Shown: positions 1 to 11,489 of the stretch, piece by piece
How positions within the stretch are numbered: the stretch's first letter is position 1
Layout: every line of letters begins with the position of its first letter
DNA from: Paraspadella gotoi
Taxonomy: Eukaryota > Chaetognatha
Direction of reading: 5' to 3'
NCBI GenBank assembly: GCA_051294375.1
Contig: CM119264.1
Span: 25,997,376-26,061,375, forward strand
Length of the DNA stretch: 64,000 nt
The notes under the pieces: model-generated
Told to the model about the DNA's origin: nothing
Databases searched by the model: none
The model's input: only the letters and a program-made list of their open reading frames with translations
Translations under genes and position numbers: made by a program

Positions 1-509
1 CCAATTTCCAAAGGAGTGGTTTTCATAGAAAAAAAAATGTAAAAAGATAAAAATGAGTTAAAGTAAAGTAAAAAAAGAGAGAAAAAGTAGAAAAGATGAA
101 AATTCGAAGAGAGTTTTGGTTCAGATTGATATCCTTTGATTACAATCGCAAAGGAGCCTCTCTCACTTGTTCGAAGCCTCGAAAATGTTTTTCAGTGATT
201 CACTGAAAAAAACGTGGATGGAGCCAGTTGTGCCGAAATCTTTTTTCCCTCCTTCGCCTCAATCTCATTTTATTTCCACCATGAATATAGACGCTATGAT
301 TTTTTTTTAACCTTCTGTGTTTGAAACTAACAATCGTCAAAGTTTTGTATGAATCATTGTATCATACGACAAGTAAAATACCTTTTTACCGTTAATAGCC
401 TCCACTGCCCGCTATCTTTGCCGCCACTGCCCGACATCTCAGCTCCACGTGCCCGCCATTCTAGCCGCCACGTACCGACCATCTTCGACGCTCCTCTTCA
501 CTCGGCGCC
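1..509. other. AT-rich flank upstream of the adenosine deaminase gene
   Basis: No gene is recognised. Bases 1-400 are AT-rich. From about 400 to 509 the sequence becomes C-rich, with a repeated 'ctgcccg/cgtgcccgcc' motif (three to four loose copies), leading into the ADA start. This stretch may be 5' UTR or promoter. Confidence 0.4.
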
Positions 510-1991
510 ATGCCTCTTCCGGCGGAAGAAATGGAGCGTTTGTTGCGGGAAATGCCGAAGGTGAGCTCCACGTGCACCTGGACGGCGCCATGCGTCCATC
601 CACGCTCTGGTCAATCGCTCGCGCCAAGAGGATGCCGAAGACGCACCCGGACGAGGCGGCGTTCCGCTCGGCATGCATCTGTCGTGAGGGTGCAACTTTG
701 CCGGAGTTTTTGGAGAAGTTCGCTCTCATGGTCGGACAGATTCGCATTTGATGGATAGTTTTTATATTCTATATTTGATAATAGTAGTACTTAGTTTTAT
801 TATATTTATTTTATTCAAAGATTAAATGATTGTCAAAGTTTTTTCAACAATGAAACATTAATTATCTAAATCCTTATTGGATCTTATTAAAAAGTTATAG
901 AAATTTAAGTAATAATATAAATGTATAAAATTTTTATTAACCTTATTAAACCTAATATATTATTTATGTTTTATTTTCTCGATTTAAGTTATTGATTATT
1001 TAAAAAAATCCAAAATTCTCGCCTCCAATGCGAACCCCGTCCACGGTCCAGGTCCCGATCGTCGCCGGTGACGCCGAAGCTGTCCGTCGCATCGCCTACG
1101 AATTCTGCCAGGACAAAGCGTCAGAGGGCGTGGTCTACGCGGAGGCGCGTTACGCCCCGCAACTCCTGACGGGTCCGGGCGTGACGGCGGGCGATATTGT
1201 CGAGGCCGTGGCCAGCGGCTTCGACGCCGGGCGCCGCGATTTCGCGTCGACGTCCGCAGCATCCTCTGCTGCATGCGCCGCATGGCCAGTGGCTCAGCTG
1301 AGGTCGTCGATCTCTGCATCGAATACCGCGATCAGGCGTCGTCGGAGTAGATCTCGCGGCGACGAATCCGTCACCGATCCCGAACACCCCGAAGACCCTG
1401 CTCACGTGGAGGCCTTTCGAAAGGCCCGTCAGCACGGCATTCATCGCACCGTCCACGCCGCAGAGTCGGGCCCAGCATGGAACGCCTGGCAAGCCGTGGA
1501 GGTGATGGGCGCCGAGAGGATCGGCCACGGCTACCACGTGCGCGACGATCCGGAGATTTATCGTCTCGTCCGCGACCGAGGCGTCCACATCGAGGTGTGT
1601 CCCACTTCCTCGCTGGAGACCGGGTCGGTGGCGCTGGGCGCCGGCGGATGGCCCTCTCATCCGGCGACCGTCTTCGCCAAGGACGGCGCCAACTTCGGCG
1701 TCAATACGGACGATCCACCGTCTGCGGCGTTGGCCTCGTCGACGAGTTTCGCGTCGTCGCCGTCAAGATGGGCGCCGGTTGGAAACGCTCGTCGCCGGCG
1801 TCAGGAACGCCGCCGGGGCGACCTTTTTGGGGGAAGAGGAGAAAGAAAAAGTTGTGGAGAAGATCGAGGGGAAGTTGAAGAGTTGGGGTTGGCTTGAGTT
1901 TGGTGGAGAGGAGGGAGGAAAGGAAATTAGAGGAGGAAAGGAGATAAAGGAAATAAGAAGAAGAAACGAAATGCGAAGAGAAGAAGCTTAG
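510..1991 (+). CDS. ADA: Adenosine deaminase, two exons, several apparent frameshifts
   Basis: Metal-dependent adenosine/deoxyadenosine deaminase of purine salvage. Exon 1 (510-730) reads, after one missing base near 564, ELHVHLDGAMRPSTL, which contains the zinc-binding HxH. Splicing ATG|GTCGGA to CAG|GTCCCG (intron 731-1051) gives FALMVPIVAGDAEAV, the same length as the human junction. Exon 2 carries RIAYEF, EGVVYAEARYAP, RSILCCMR (other frame), GVDLA/GDES, IHRTVHAAES (catalytic Glu kept; usual HAGE), ERIGHGYH and NTDDP, then in a third frame NAAGATFLGEEEKEKVVEKI. All catalytic and zinc ligands are present. At least four 1-nt frame changes are needed (near 564, 1245, 1350 and 1710). They fall in short G/C runs, so assembly indels are likelier than a pseudogene. 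The start at 510 (MPLPAEEMERLLREMPK) is the first ATG in frame; the ATG at 531 is an alternative. The true stop is uncertain because the 3' end runs into purine-rich sequence. Confidence 0.85.
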
Positions 1992-2410
1992 GAAATAAGA
2001 AAATGGAAGAGGATATTAAAAAAGGAAAGAATAAGGAAAGGGGAAGGGAAAAAAAAGAAATAACAGAAAGGGAGCAAAAGGAGATGAGAGAAGTGGAATA
2101 GAACTAAAATCACATAGGAAAAGGAAAGAAGTAAAGAGAAAAGAAAAGAAAGAAAATTGGGAAAAAGAAATGAAAGATTAAGGAAAGAAATGTAATGGAA
2201 GAAAAGAGACATTAAAGAATATATGAAGGAACTGAAAGAATTATGATAAAAAATGAGGGAAGGAACATAAATGAAATAAAGAAACAAATGAGTAAAGAGA
2301 GGAAAGATAAGCGGAAGGAAATTGAAGAAAATGAAATTGAGAGAGTAAAAAGAAAGTAAATGAAGAAAAGGAACAGAAGTCACGGACGAATTTGCTGTCA
2401 ACGAAAAAAA
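1900..2410. repeat. Homopurine-rich tract, about 500 bp, A/G on + strand
   Basis: The plus strand is almost entirely A and G, with motifs such as ggaaag, gaagaag and aaaggaa. It starts at the 3' end of ADA. Long open frames here, and the Lys/Phe-rich translations on either strand, come from composition rather than coding. Confidence 0.8.
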
Positions 2411-3847
2411 AAAATCGAGATCTGAACAATAATTAACGGTTTCAAATTTTTAATCTCATACAATTTTTTTAGCCCCAATTCTCTGCAGTCGAGGTCTCTT
2501 ATGCAAACTGCAATGTGTGATATTTTTTGGTAGTCGTAGTTCGCGACGACATCTGTAGTACTAATGACGATCTCACGGTTCTCATACCTTTTTTTCGGTC
2601 AGTACAGGGTCACTTCGCTTTAACGCTTTTTAGAATTTTTAGCTTTTTACTATATTTTGCGTTTTTCACATTTGATAAAAAAAAAAAAGAAACTAAATAT
2701 TGACGCGGAATTGTTTTTTTTTTTTTTTTTTTTACCTCCGCCAACAACGAGAAATAAATCGCGGGTTAATCAACTCGTGATGACTTTTACTCTCAAGCCC
2801 CGACCACCCCTCCCCCAAACCCCCGCCCTTCGAGGAAATACGTTTTCTCTCTTTTTTTTGCATGAATTCGCGTGACGCGTGGTACATTTTCTCGCTTTTA
2901 CTTTTTTTTTTACATTTATTTTGTCGAATCCAGATTTTTCCTTTTTGTTTATGTCGAAGCGAAAGAAGAATTATCGGCGCTTAAAAGTCTCTCCGGACAA
3001 AACAGGAGAAAAAAAACCCCAGAGAAACATAAATAATTTAAATATAAATAAGTTTCGGACTGATTTTTTTTTTCATGACTTCGTCTCACGAAAAGTCGTG
3101 ATTTTTCGTCATCGACATCGTCGTCGTCTTCGTCATCCTCTTTTCCACATTGGCTCCGATATTCTCGTCAAAACTTGGAAATTTAAAAAAAAAAGCCTCT
3201 TAATTTATTATACGATTTTTGAATTGTAAAAAAAAAAAAGAAAAAAAATACGATTTCTTTTTATATATTTTTTTTTATTTGGTTCTCGATCTCGTGACAA
3301 AAAGGGAAGAGGATCACGAAATTAACAACTTCGACGAGGGGAAAAAAAATTAAATGTAAATTTGAGATAATTTTTTCCTCATTTAAAATCATAAACAAGC
3401 ACCTACTTTTCGCTAAAGTTTACATTTTCTCCCCTTTTTTTGTGGTCATTAAAGTCAGGAACGGTTTTTCTCTAACAACTTTAGCCTTTTTTCTGATTTT
3501 TTCCCTTTTTTTTTGTTTTGTTTCGTTTTATCTTCCCGATATTTTTCCCCGCGAATTCTCGTTTCCTCTTCGGTCGGCTAGGTGAGGGCGGGACCATTTT
3601 CCATGAGCCCGATTTACGTGAGATTTCTTTCTATCTCCTCATTTTCTCTGTATCTATCTATTTACTTATTTATTTATCTTTTATTTATTTATTTATTTTA
3701 TTAGTCGTTTATTTATTTTATTTTTCTTCTGTCTTTTTTATATATATCTCTTTTCTCTTTCTCTCTTTTTTTCTTTTTTCTTTGTCTTTCTTTCTGTCTT
3801 TCTTTCGCCCTCTCTATCTTCCCACTTTCTTGTAACCCATTTTACAT

Positions 3848-3919
<72 letters not shown>

Positions 3920-4470
3920 GAGATGCACATCATGCGTTCCTTGAAGGCGAAGGATTCTCGCGGATCGAGGGATCGGAACGCAACGTCGTCGTCGTCGTCG
4001 TCATCGTCGTCTTTTCTGTCGACTCCCGTCCGAGGACTAAAAACGCGACGCAAAACGAAATAAAATAAAAACAAACCAAAAAAAAAAAAAAAAAAAATTT
4101 TTTTTTTCTTCCGAATTTCTTCAATTTAACGAAATGTGAAAGGATGAACTAAATCATCCCGACTTTTCCTCTCCCCGTCGTAACTCAGGGGGTAAGGTTG
4201 GTCGTCATGTCTCTTTTGGCCCCAACCCTGCGCTCTGCACCTTAACCGAAAATTTTAGGATTTTTCGTCAACGGATATTTATTCGCAAAGAGATTAATTG
4301 ACATATTTTACGTTTGTATTCATAATATTGCAAAAAAAACAAACAAAAAAAAACAACCAAAAACAAACAAATAAATAAGTAAAAATAAAAGGATAAAATC
4401 CCGATTCCCTCTATCGTCCGAAAAAGATAACAAGTAAAACTCAAAATGCGATTCAGAAACGAATTCTACC
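2411..4470. other. AT-rich spacer with poly-T/poly-A runs; no gene seen
   Basis: Contains poly-T at 2713-2733, a TTTA/TTTAT-rich stretch at 3655-3720, a CT tract at 3850-3917, a short (GTC/GTCGTC) run near 3985-4015 and poly-A/poly-T at 4078-4106. Reading frames are low-complexity (Phe/Ser or Lys) and do not resemble any protein I know. Confidence 0.6.
3850..3917. repeat. (CT)n microsatellite, one interruption
   Basis: Two CT runs separated by 'ttcact'. The SLSLS / ERERE reading frames across it are artefacts. Confidence 0.95.
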
Positions 4471-4474
4471 TGAT

Positions 4475-4730
4475 GTGGTCTACGCGCCGTCCAACGCGTC
4501 GGCCGTCTCCCCTTCCACCCTGACCACCCCGAACGCCTCGCCGACCACCCCCAGGAAACCAGAAGGCTCACGAGAAGTAATTCCGACTCGGGTATTCCTC
4601 CTCCGGGGGCCAAAAAAGGTCCGAGTTCGGGTGTGCCGCCCGGGTCGAGGCTGCGATGGCGGCGGCGAATGCAGCGCCACACTTGGCGGGACTTTGGCGG
4701 AAAGGTTCGAGTTTTGGAAAAGTTCATAAA
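4475..4730 (+). CDS. Possible Ser/Pro-rich exon, frameshifted, unrecognised
   Basis: A GC-rich island in AT-rich sequence. The plus strand first reads VVYAPSNASAVSPSTLTTP, then SPTTPRKPE. After a frame change near 4575 it reads TRSNSDSGIPPPGAKKG and LRWRRRMQRHTWRDFGG, ending near a possible donor (AAAG|GTTCGA). Composition suggests a disordered segment. The minus strand is also open (reading GFLGVVGEAFGVVRVEGE), so the strand is not settled. There is no family match and no link to vinculin or ADA that I can show. Confidence 0.3.
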
Positions 4731-5059
4731 AAAAAATATATATACGTATAATTTACTTGTTTTACTTTATTTTCGTACATCATGAATCAACATGGTTAAT
4801 GACAATGAATAAATCGTGAAATTTCATGCGATGTCAGTTTAATTTTAGTTTTTTGGGGCAAAATTATATTATCTTAATATGATAATATGATATTCTTCCA
4901 TCCCTTCATTTCTCTTCTTAATATCTTAATATCTTAATATGATGATATTGTATTCTTCCATCCTTCCATCTCGATTTTATCTCAACTATTCCGCCACGCC
5001 CTCAATTAAACCCCGACGTCACTCTCACGACACCAACGCCCCCTTACCTCCGCGCCCAG

Positions 5060-5186
5060 TCTCGCAAATCGTCATCTACCTCTTCGTCTCGCTCTCTCGC
5101 GTCCACTTCCTCCAAGACAAAAGGAAACTGTACTGCGCGCGGACGGCGTCGGGCACGCCTTCCGCCCCAAATTCGCTCATCCTCAC
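5060..5186 (+). CDS. Possible Ser-rich exon, unrecognised
   Basis: Bounded by a plausible acceptor (cgcgcccag|TCTCGC) and donor (CTCAC|GTGAGA). It would encode SRKSSSTSSSRSLASTSS followed by a basic stretch (KTKGNCTARGRRRARLPP). It could belong with the island at 4475-4730. Support is only GC content, splice-like edges and composition. Confidence 0.28.
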
Positions 5187-5214
5187 GTGAGAGAGAAAGA
5201 ATTGTTATTCTGTT

Positions 5215-5886
5215 TGTGAAATATAGAAATAACCAGATCAGTCATCAAATTAAGACAATTTGTAAGTTTTCAAAAAAAGTAAATATTTTAATGTTTGGTT
5301 GAGATATTTTTAGAAAAGTATTTCATATAAGTTTTTTAAAAAATATTTCACTTTTTTTTATAAATAAAACCACGAAAAAAAAATCACTACTCTTTTGTTT
5401 ACGTGACAACTTTTTTTTTTCGTATCTCCTTCTTCGAAAACCTCAGACTTCCCTATCAATTATCAGACGAAAATTTTAAATATTGTTTATGTCGAAACTA
5501 AAAAATAAATTTTACATCGACAAGAACGTTCACTTTTTGGGTAAAAATACCTTCTGACCCAAAAAATTCGCGCTGAAAAAAAAAAACCAACTTCCTTTGG
5601 TCGGAGTTACCAAGTCGGTTACCGTTCAATTTACGATGCGAAAAAAGTCACATTTTTTACCTCCTTTTTACCAATTTTTTAGGTGATACATACTAGCCCA
5701 TATACTACTTACTTAGTCTTACTTTAAATAAACTCTACCGATCGCAACAATTACGTAACAACAATACAAAAAACAACAATAACGACATTTTCCTCTGCGG
5801 TCTTAATCCTCGAACGATTAATTGTCGATAATCAAGAATTCAACTTCTTTTTTTGTTTGTTTATCGTTAAAGAGTCGTTCATCTTT

Positions 5887-5922
<36 letters not shown>

Positions 5923-6413
5923 TCGTCGTCGTCGTCGTCACCCCCCCCCCTTAGCTAGCTCCGTCGCCTTTAATCGACATTTACATTCACTTACAATTAT
6001 TGTCGTTGTTTATCGATTCGGACCAAAGTGACTCTCGATCTTTAAGTCCGGACCTCTAACATCAAAGCTCCGAGTCGATTTCGCCGCACGGGCGGGTGAC
6101 CCATTTTTATTTTCAAGGCTTCGATGGTTCAAAGAAAATACTCATTCGTCATTCGTCTCGGTGGAGATATTTCTCCATGGGATTTATTCAAGATTTAGAG
6201 CAGATTGAATTTATTGCGCGGGATTTATTACAACCGATCATTCTAGAGGCCAATACCGGTGACAGCTCTCGAGAAATAACATTGTTTTGCGATGAAAGGG
6301 TGGTCAATTTGTGGCTATTTGCCAGTTAAAGTCTTTTTTCCAATTTCGGGCTCATGCGTCATGGATATAATAAGGAAGACAAACAAAAGACGTCGAACTT
6401 AATCAATTCGCTG
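5215..6413. repeat. 1.2 kb segment, copy 1, ending at the N-gap
   Basis: Nearly the same sequence recurs at about 6455-7631 with small indels and substitutions. It includes a (TCG)n run (5886-5939, again 7109-7161) and the stretch from 'gatttattacaaccgatcat' to 'cgaacttaatcaattcgctg'. Copy 1 stops at 'gctg' exactly at the N-gap, whereas copy 2 continues from 'gctg' into the first vinculin exon. That is the pattern of two contig ends overlapping but not merged. I see no coding content in it. Confidence 0.85.
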
Positions 6414-6438
6414 NNNNNNNNNNNNNNNNNNNNNNNNN
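6414..6438. other. Assembly gap (25 N)
   Basis: Run of N flanked by the overlapping 1.2 kb repeat on both sides. Confidence 1.
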
Positions 6439-6454
6439 ACAGTGTCTTATTCTG

Positions 6455-7108
6455 GCTGCGAATTTAGAACATAACCAGGCAGATCATCAAATTAAGACAA
6501 TTGGTGAAGTTTTCAAAAAAAGTAAATATTTTAATGTTGGTTGAGATATTTTTAGAAAAGTATTTCATATAAGTTTTTTTATAAATAAATAACCACCGAA
6601 AAAAAAATCACTACTTCTTTGTTTACGTGACAACTTTTTTTTTTCGTATCTCCTTCTTCGAAAACCTCAGACTTCCCTATCTAATTATCAGACGAAAATT
6701 TTAAATATTGTTTATGTCGACACTAAAAAATAAATTTTACATCGACAAGAACGTTCACTTTTTGGGTAAAAATACCTTCTGACCCAAAAAATTCGCGCTG
6801 AAAAAAACCCAACTTCCTTTGGTGCGAGTTACCAAGTCGGTTACCGGTTCAATTTACGATGCGAAAAAAAGTCACATTTTTTACCTCCTTTTTACCATTT
6901 TTTAGGTGATACATACTAGCCCTATATACTACTTACTTAGTCTTACTTTAAATAAACTCTACCGATCGCAACAATTACGTAACAACAAAACAAAAACAAC
7001 AATAACGACATTTTCCTCTGCGGTCTTAATCCTCGAACGATTAATTGTCGATAATCAAGAATTCAACTTCTTTTTTTGTTTGTTTATCGTTAAAGAGTCG
7101 TTCATCTT

Positions 7109-7144
<36 letters not shown>

Positions 7145-7631
7145 TCGTCGTCGTGCGTCGTCACCCCCCCCTTAGCTAGCTCCGTCGCCTTTAATCGACA
7201 TTTACATTCACTTACAATTATTGTCGTTGTTTATCGATTCGGACCAAAGTGACTCTCGATCTTTAAGTCCGGACCTCTAACATCAAAGCTCCGAGTCGAT
7301 TTCGCCGCACGGGCGGTGACCATTTTTATTTTCAAGGCTTCGATGGTTCAAAGAAAATACTCATTCGTCATTCGTCTCGTGGAGATATTTCTCCATGGGA
7401 TTTATTCAAGATTTAGACGCAGATTGATATTTATTGCGCGGGATTTATTACAACCGATCATTCTAGAGGCCAATACCGGTGACAGCTCTCGAGAAATAAC
7501 ATTGTTTTGCGATGAAAAGGGTGGTCAATTTGTGGCTATTTGCCAGTTAAGTCTTTTTCCAATGTTCGGGCTCATGCTCATGGATATAATAAGGAAGACA
7601 ACAAAAGACGTCGAACTTAATCAATTCGCTG
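6455..7631. repeat. 1.2 kb segment, copy 2, leading into vinculin
   Basis: Second copy of 5215-6413. Its 3' end is continuous with the first recognisable vinculin exon, so it is probably vinculin intron. The open frame running through 7316-7640 shows no vinculin similarity. Confidence 0.8.
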
Positions 7632-7669
7632 TTTTTATCCTTCAAACGCCCTACGACGATCATTTTCAG

Positions 7670-10600
7670 GCCACACTCCTGAGGCGCGGGCCTTTGGCCT
7701 CGGCGGCGTCGGAGAAGTTGGCCGTCCTCAAGGAGTCGATAGGAGGCGTTGGTGAGCAGATCGCGGACGACTTCATCGACATCACCACGCCCTTGAAGCA
7801 TCTCGCCGACGCCGCCCACGCTCCGCCCACCGAGCCCAACCGGGCGAGGATTTTTCAGGTACGGGATTGGATTAAAGGAGTTTTACAGTGGTTGCGATGT
7901 AAGCGTGGGGGATGAATTTTAGGTTTAAATGACGGTGGATTACAAAATATTTTCAAATTGTTTAATTTAAAATAATAGAAAATTATATTAACGATGATAT
8001 AAATTATAAAACTTGACATATTCTTCATATTCCCGTTGCTTTTTAAAATTTATTTTAATGATGATTTTTAATTTTTTCGAGGTTGGAGGCGGGACTTGAG
8101 CTGAAAAGAGATCAAAGCCGAGATCTTTCATTGCGTGAGAACCGTTTATTATATAAAACAATAAAACAGCTCTTAAACGCAATTTAAATTATTTTTAATA
8201 AAAAAAAAAAATCAAAAAGAAAATAATCTGTAGAAATGGAGCCAAAAAATTGAGGTGAAATGGAAAAGGTGTTCGTTATAAATTTCGGCGAAGGTGTAAG
8301 ATGAGATAAAAAAAAAAGTCATTCTCTCCAAACTTTTTCCCTCCACGAATTTTTATTTTCCTCCAGCGAAAGAGCATCTTTTTTTAAAAAAAAAATTAAT
8401 CTTATAAATAGCACCCCCAACGTGGCGATGGCCGAGATGTAAACAATCGCACCTTCTCGACTTAAGCGTTGCCCCATAAAAACCACCACGGGAATTTAAG
8501 ACCCAGTGATAAAAATGATATCATAAGCTAAGGGTCTATCAGTCAAAGGAATTGAATGTGATAGTCATTAATTTTCTTGCACGGGACAACGTGCAAAAAA
8601 ATTCCTATCTCTTATTGTAGCGTGAAACAAAAATTTAATAATTATGAAAAAAAAAATTAGTTGACCCACCCTTAATATTATATATAATCCATTATTTATA
8701 TTGGCATTAAGAAAGTATTTTTACTAAATTCCAATTTTTATTTTTTACTGTACAAAGCTTATAATTTAGTTTAAGCCTCATTGAACAAAAGGCTTTACAA
8801 GATAATATTTTTATATTTTTATATTTACTTAAAAGCAGAGCAAATCAAATACCTAAATTCTATTCTTACAGAAACAAAAACTGTAATAATTATTAATTAA
8901 TATTCATTATCATCCCTTAATGTATAATTAACTATATGATTCCTAATTATAATAATAAAAATTTAGCAGAAGTACAGATCTTTCTCTTCTTTTTATATTA
9001 TATATACTTCAAAGAGTTTTATTTTCATCCAATTAACAGATCATTTGAAAAGAAAGTTTAAATAAAATCAGTCGATACCTTAAATTTTGATTCATTCCTA
9101 GTTTTTTCTTATAAATTTTTTTTATAAAAGCTGAAAATCTTTTTAAAATTAGATCTTTACCCTTTTTTAGAAAAAAAAATTTTAAACTTGAAAAAGATTT
9201 TCTTTTTACCGATTTTTTAAAGAAAATTAAGCTCGCTGATTTTATCGAATTTTTTAACTACTTTCCAAATGATTTAGTAGAAGAAAAAATTATATGATCA
9301 GAACCAGCTTAAGTTAAAGGGTCAAACGTTATGTTTTCAGCTTTTACCCCCCCCTGGTCACTTGGTCCCTTAAATCCGAGCGCCTATCAGCGAGAAAATT
9401 TTTTTTCCTCTTTTCCCCGGCGCCCGATGAATTTTTTTTCCCTTTCCCTTTCGACACCTGCTCGTCGTATAGCGGGCAGGTGCATGTTTTTGAGTTTAAA
9501 CGATGGCGTTGTGGGGAAAGAATTCGAAATCTGCATCGTTGTTGAAACAAAATCTGGAGGCCTTGCGGTTTCGGGGTCGATTTCATGGTGGAATTTAAAA
9601 ATCAAAGTCAAAAACAGATTTTTTAACAAATTGATGTCGCTGAAAAGTTAATCTTGAAGCTTTTAAAATATTGAAACATTTAGTTTATATACAAATCTAC
9701 TTTTTTCCGTTTCTTCGTACGCTTCATAAATAGTTCAAGGTAAACTAAAAGTGACGACGGAAAACCCACGAGGCCAATGAGCCGCAAGGGCGCGAGAGCT
9801 AAGAGCGTGGGTTGAGGTAAAATCAAGAGATAAGATCGGATGTTGAGAGTCGAAGGCTCTTTACGTCTTCGTACCTTCGTTACATCTGTAGGAAATAACA
9901 TCCCGTAAATACAGAATTATTTAATACAACTTGATCTTTCTCTAGAAAAAGCGGGGCGTTCCAAACTCACGCCAATCGGCTGGCTGCTATCGCTAAGCGA
10001 GCGGCAGCGACGGGCGGATGTCAGACAAGTGGACGACCGACTCCATCAACAGCCAGGCAAACCTCATCCAGGAGATCACGCCTCAGGTGAGAAAGGGGCG
10101 ATGGAAAGTTGTCTGTTCTTTGAATTGTTAATTTTTGTGTCTTTCTTTTTTAACGATTACTTTCCTTTCCTTTCCTTTCCTTTCCTTTCCTTTCCTTTCC
10201 TTTCCTTTCCTTCCTTTCCTTTCCATTCCATTCCATTCCATTCCATTCCATTCCATATTTTCCATACTTTCCTTTCCTGATTTAAATTTCATTCTTTTCA
10301 TACATTAGTGGTCTACGCCGCCCGAGTCGTGCTGGGAGAACCCGGGCAACGCTTCGGCGGAGGAGCACTTTTGTGCTGTTGAAGCAGCAGTGGAGCGAAG
10401 GGATGAGAAGCTGCGAAGTACAGTGGACGCGAGCATCACACGGTTCGTTCATCAAGCCTCGGAGGAAGGCATCCTCAAGGACCACGGGGTTAGTTTGGGA
10501 GGGAAAGGAATGGTTGGATTTGATTTTCAACTGGAATAATTTCGTCAACGATTTTATTATATTTATCAGTAAATGTATATTATGTACATATCTTTAAAAT

Positions 10601-11476
10601 TTGAGATTATCGCTCTGACTAAACAAGAAATTTTGCCGTTTCTTATTTTTCAATTTTGTTATCACTTTTTCTATGTCTTTCAACTTTCTTCTACCTCTCT
10701 TCTTATCCGTTATCCCTTCTCCCGCAACGATTTTTCTCTTTCATTTATTTCTTCCCCCCCCGTCTTCCTTTCTTTCTACTCCTTTTTTCTCCCTCTCTTC
10801 CTCCCCCGATATTCCAGCCAAAGACGGAGACGCGATCGGCAAGGGCGACTCCCTCGGCGTCGTCAACAGCACCTCGTCCATCGCCCCGAAAGGCCAATCG
10901 GGTCCTCCAAGTGGCCAACAAGAGGCGAGAACTCGGAAGACCAGGCCTTCGTGGATCGGGTCCAGAGGGCCTACTCCAGCTCAGAGCCAGGTGAGGAAGG
11001 GGAAAGGGAAATGGTGAAAATTGTAACAGCAAGATTTATGAAAAAAGCATTCCGATTGAATGAATCAAGAAGGCAATCTGCCCGTTGAGCCTATCGAACG
11101 TTCGATCAATTTGTAATTGTTAAAAAATGTTAAGGATGTGAAACTTTTACTGGTATATTTTTTCACATTAAAAAAATCATTAAATTTTTAAATGATAAGA
11201 TGATTTGGAATTAATCACACTAGTCTCAACCAAAACCCCACCTTTCTCTTTCTCATTATTCTTGCATTGACTCCCTCTCTATCTTCTTCTCCCTTGACAG
11301 CCATCAGCCCCGAAATCCAAATGCCAAAGTCCCGCCGTCCACATCAGGATCCCGCGCCGCCGAGAAGTGGCGTCAGGCAACTCCGCCCTCTCTCCCGCCG
11401 TGGGAGAGATGAGACAGGCTCGTTTCTCGCCGCCTGCACCGCCCTCCCTCCGCCGCCTGATCTGAGTCACTGAGCC
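7670..11476 (+). CDS. VCL: Vinculin, D4-region exons, tandem copy 1 (frameshifted)
   Basis: Five exons at about 7670-7858, 9946-10086, 10309-10488, 10818-10990 and 11300-11476, encoding helical head segments. Recognisable pieces: DDFIDITTPLKHLADAAHAP (human: [20 protein letters not shown]), ANLIQEITPQ, VVYAARVVLE, ENSEDQAF and the start of the proline linker. Vinculin is a cytoplasmic adaptor joining integrin and cadherin complexes to F-actin. Almost every exon here has one or more 1-nt indels relative to copy 2 (missing g at the first acceptor, missing gg at the second exon start, extra g at the end of exon 4, ACTGAG versus AACTAG near the end of exon 5). Translated as it stands, this copy is broken. 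It is probably a duplicate assembly or second allele of 13806-16760 and not a second functional gene. Confidence 0.8.
8500..9369. mobile_element. 870-bp TTAA-flanked insertion (candidate non-autonomous piggyBac-like element)
   Basis: Present in tandem copy 1 and absent from copy 2, where the corresponding site (14610-14613) is a single TTAA in 'ggaatttaaatccgag'. The insertion has TTAA on each side (8496-8499 and 9370-9373). Its ends form a short imperfect inverted repeat: left GACCCAGTGA, right (reverse complement) GGGACCAAGTGA, 9 of 10 matching after the extra GG. The interior is AT-rich without a transposase-like ORF. A small hairpin (ttgcacg...cgtgcaa) lies near 8578-8598. TTAA duplication is typical of piggyBac-type elements, but here the outer bases are GGG..CCC where classical piggyBac has CCC..GGG, so the family is tentative. 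Confidence 0.6.
10162..10255. repeat. (TTTCC)n then (CCATT)n pentanucleotide array
   Basis: About ten TTTCC units followed by about seven CCATT units, in the vinculin intron. The equivalent array in copy 2 (15411-15500) is shorter and more degenerate. Confidence 0.95.
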
Positions 11477-11489
11477 TAGAAGGTTGTGA

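Noticed and set aside
4175-4255. tRNA-like stretch 'taactcagggggtaaggttgg'
   Set aside because: It resembles a D-arm, but I find no T-loop (GGTTCAAAT-type) or matching acceptor stem nearby.
7316-7669. Extended N-terminal frame preceding the first vinculin exon
   Set aside because: The residues have no vinculin similarity, and a good acceptor (cattttcag) marks the exon start at 7670.
8500-9369. 870-bp difference between the tandem copies as a simple deletion in copy 2
   Set aside because: TTAA on both sides, a single TTAA at the empty site and inverted ends fit insertion better than deletion.
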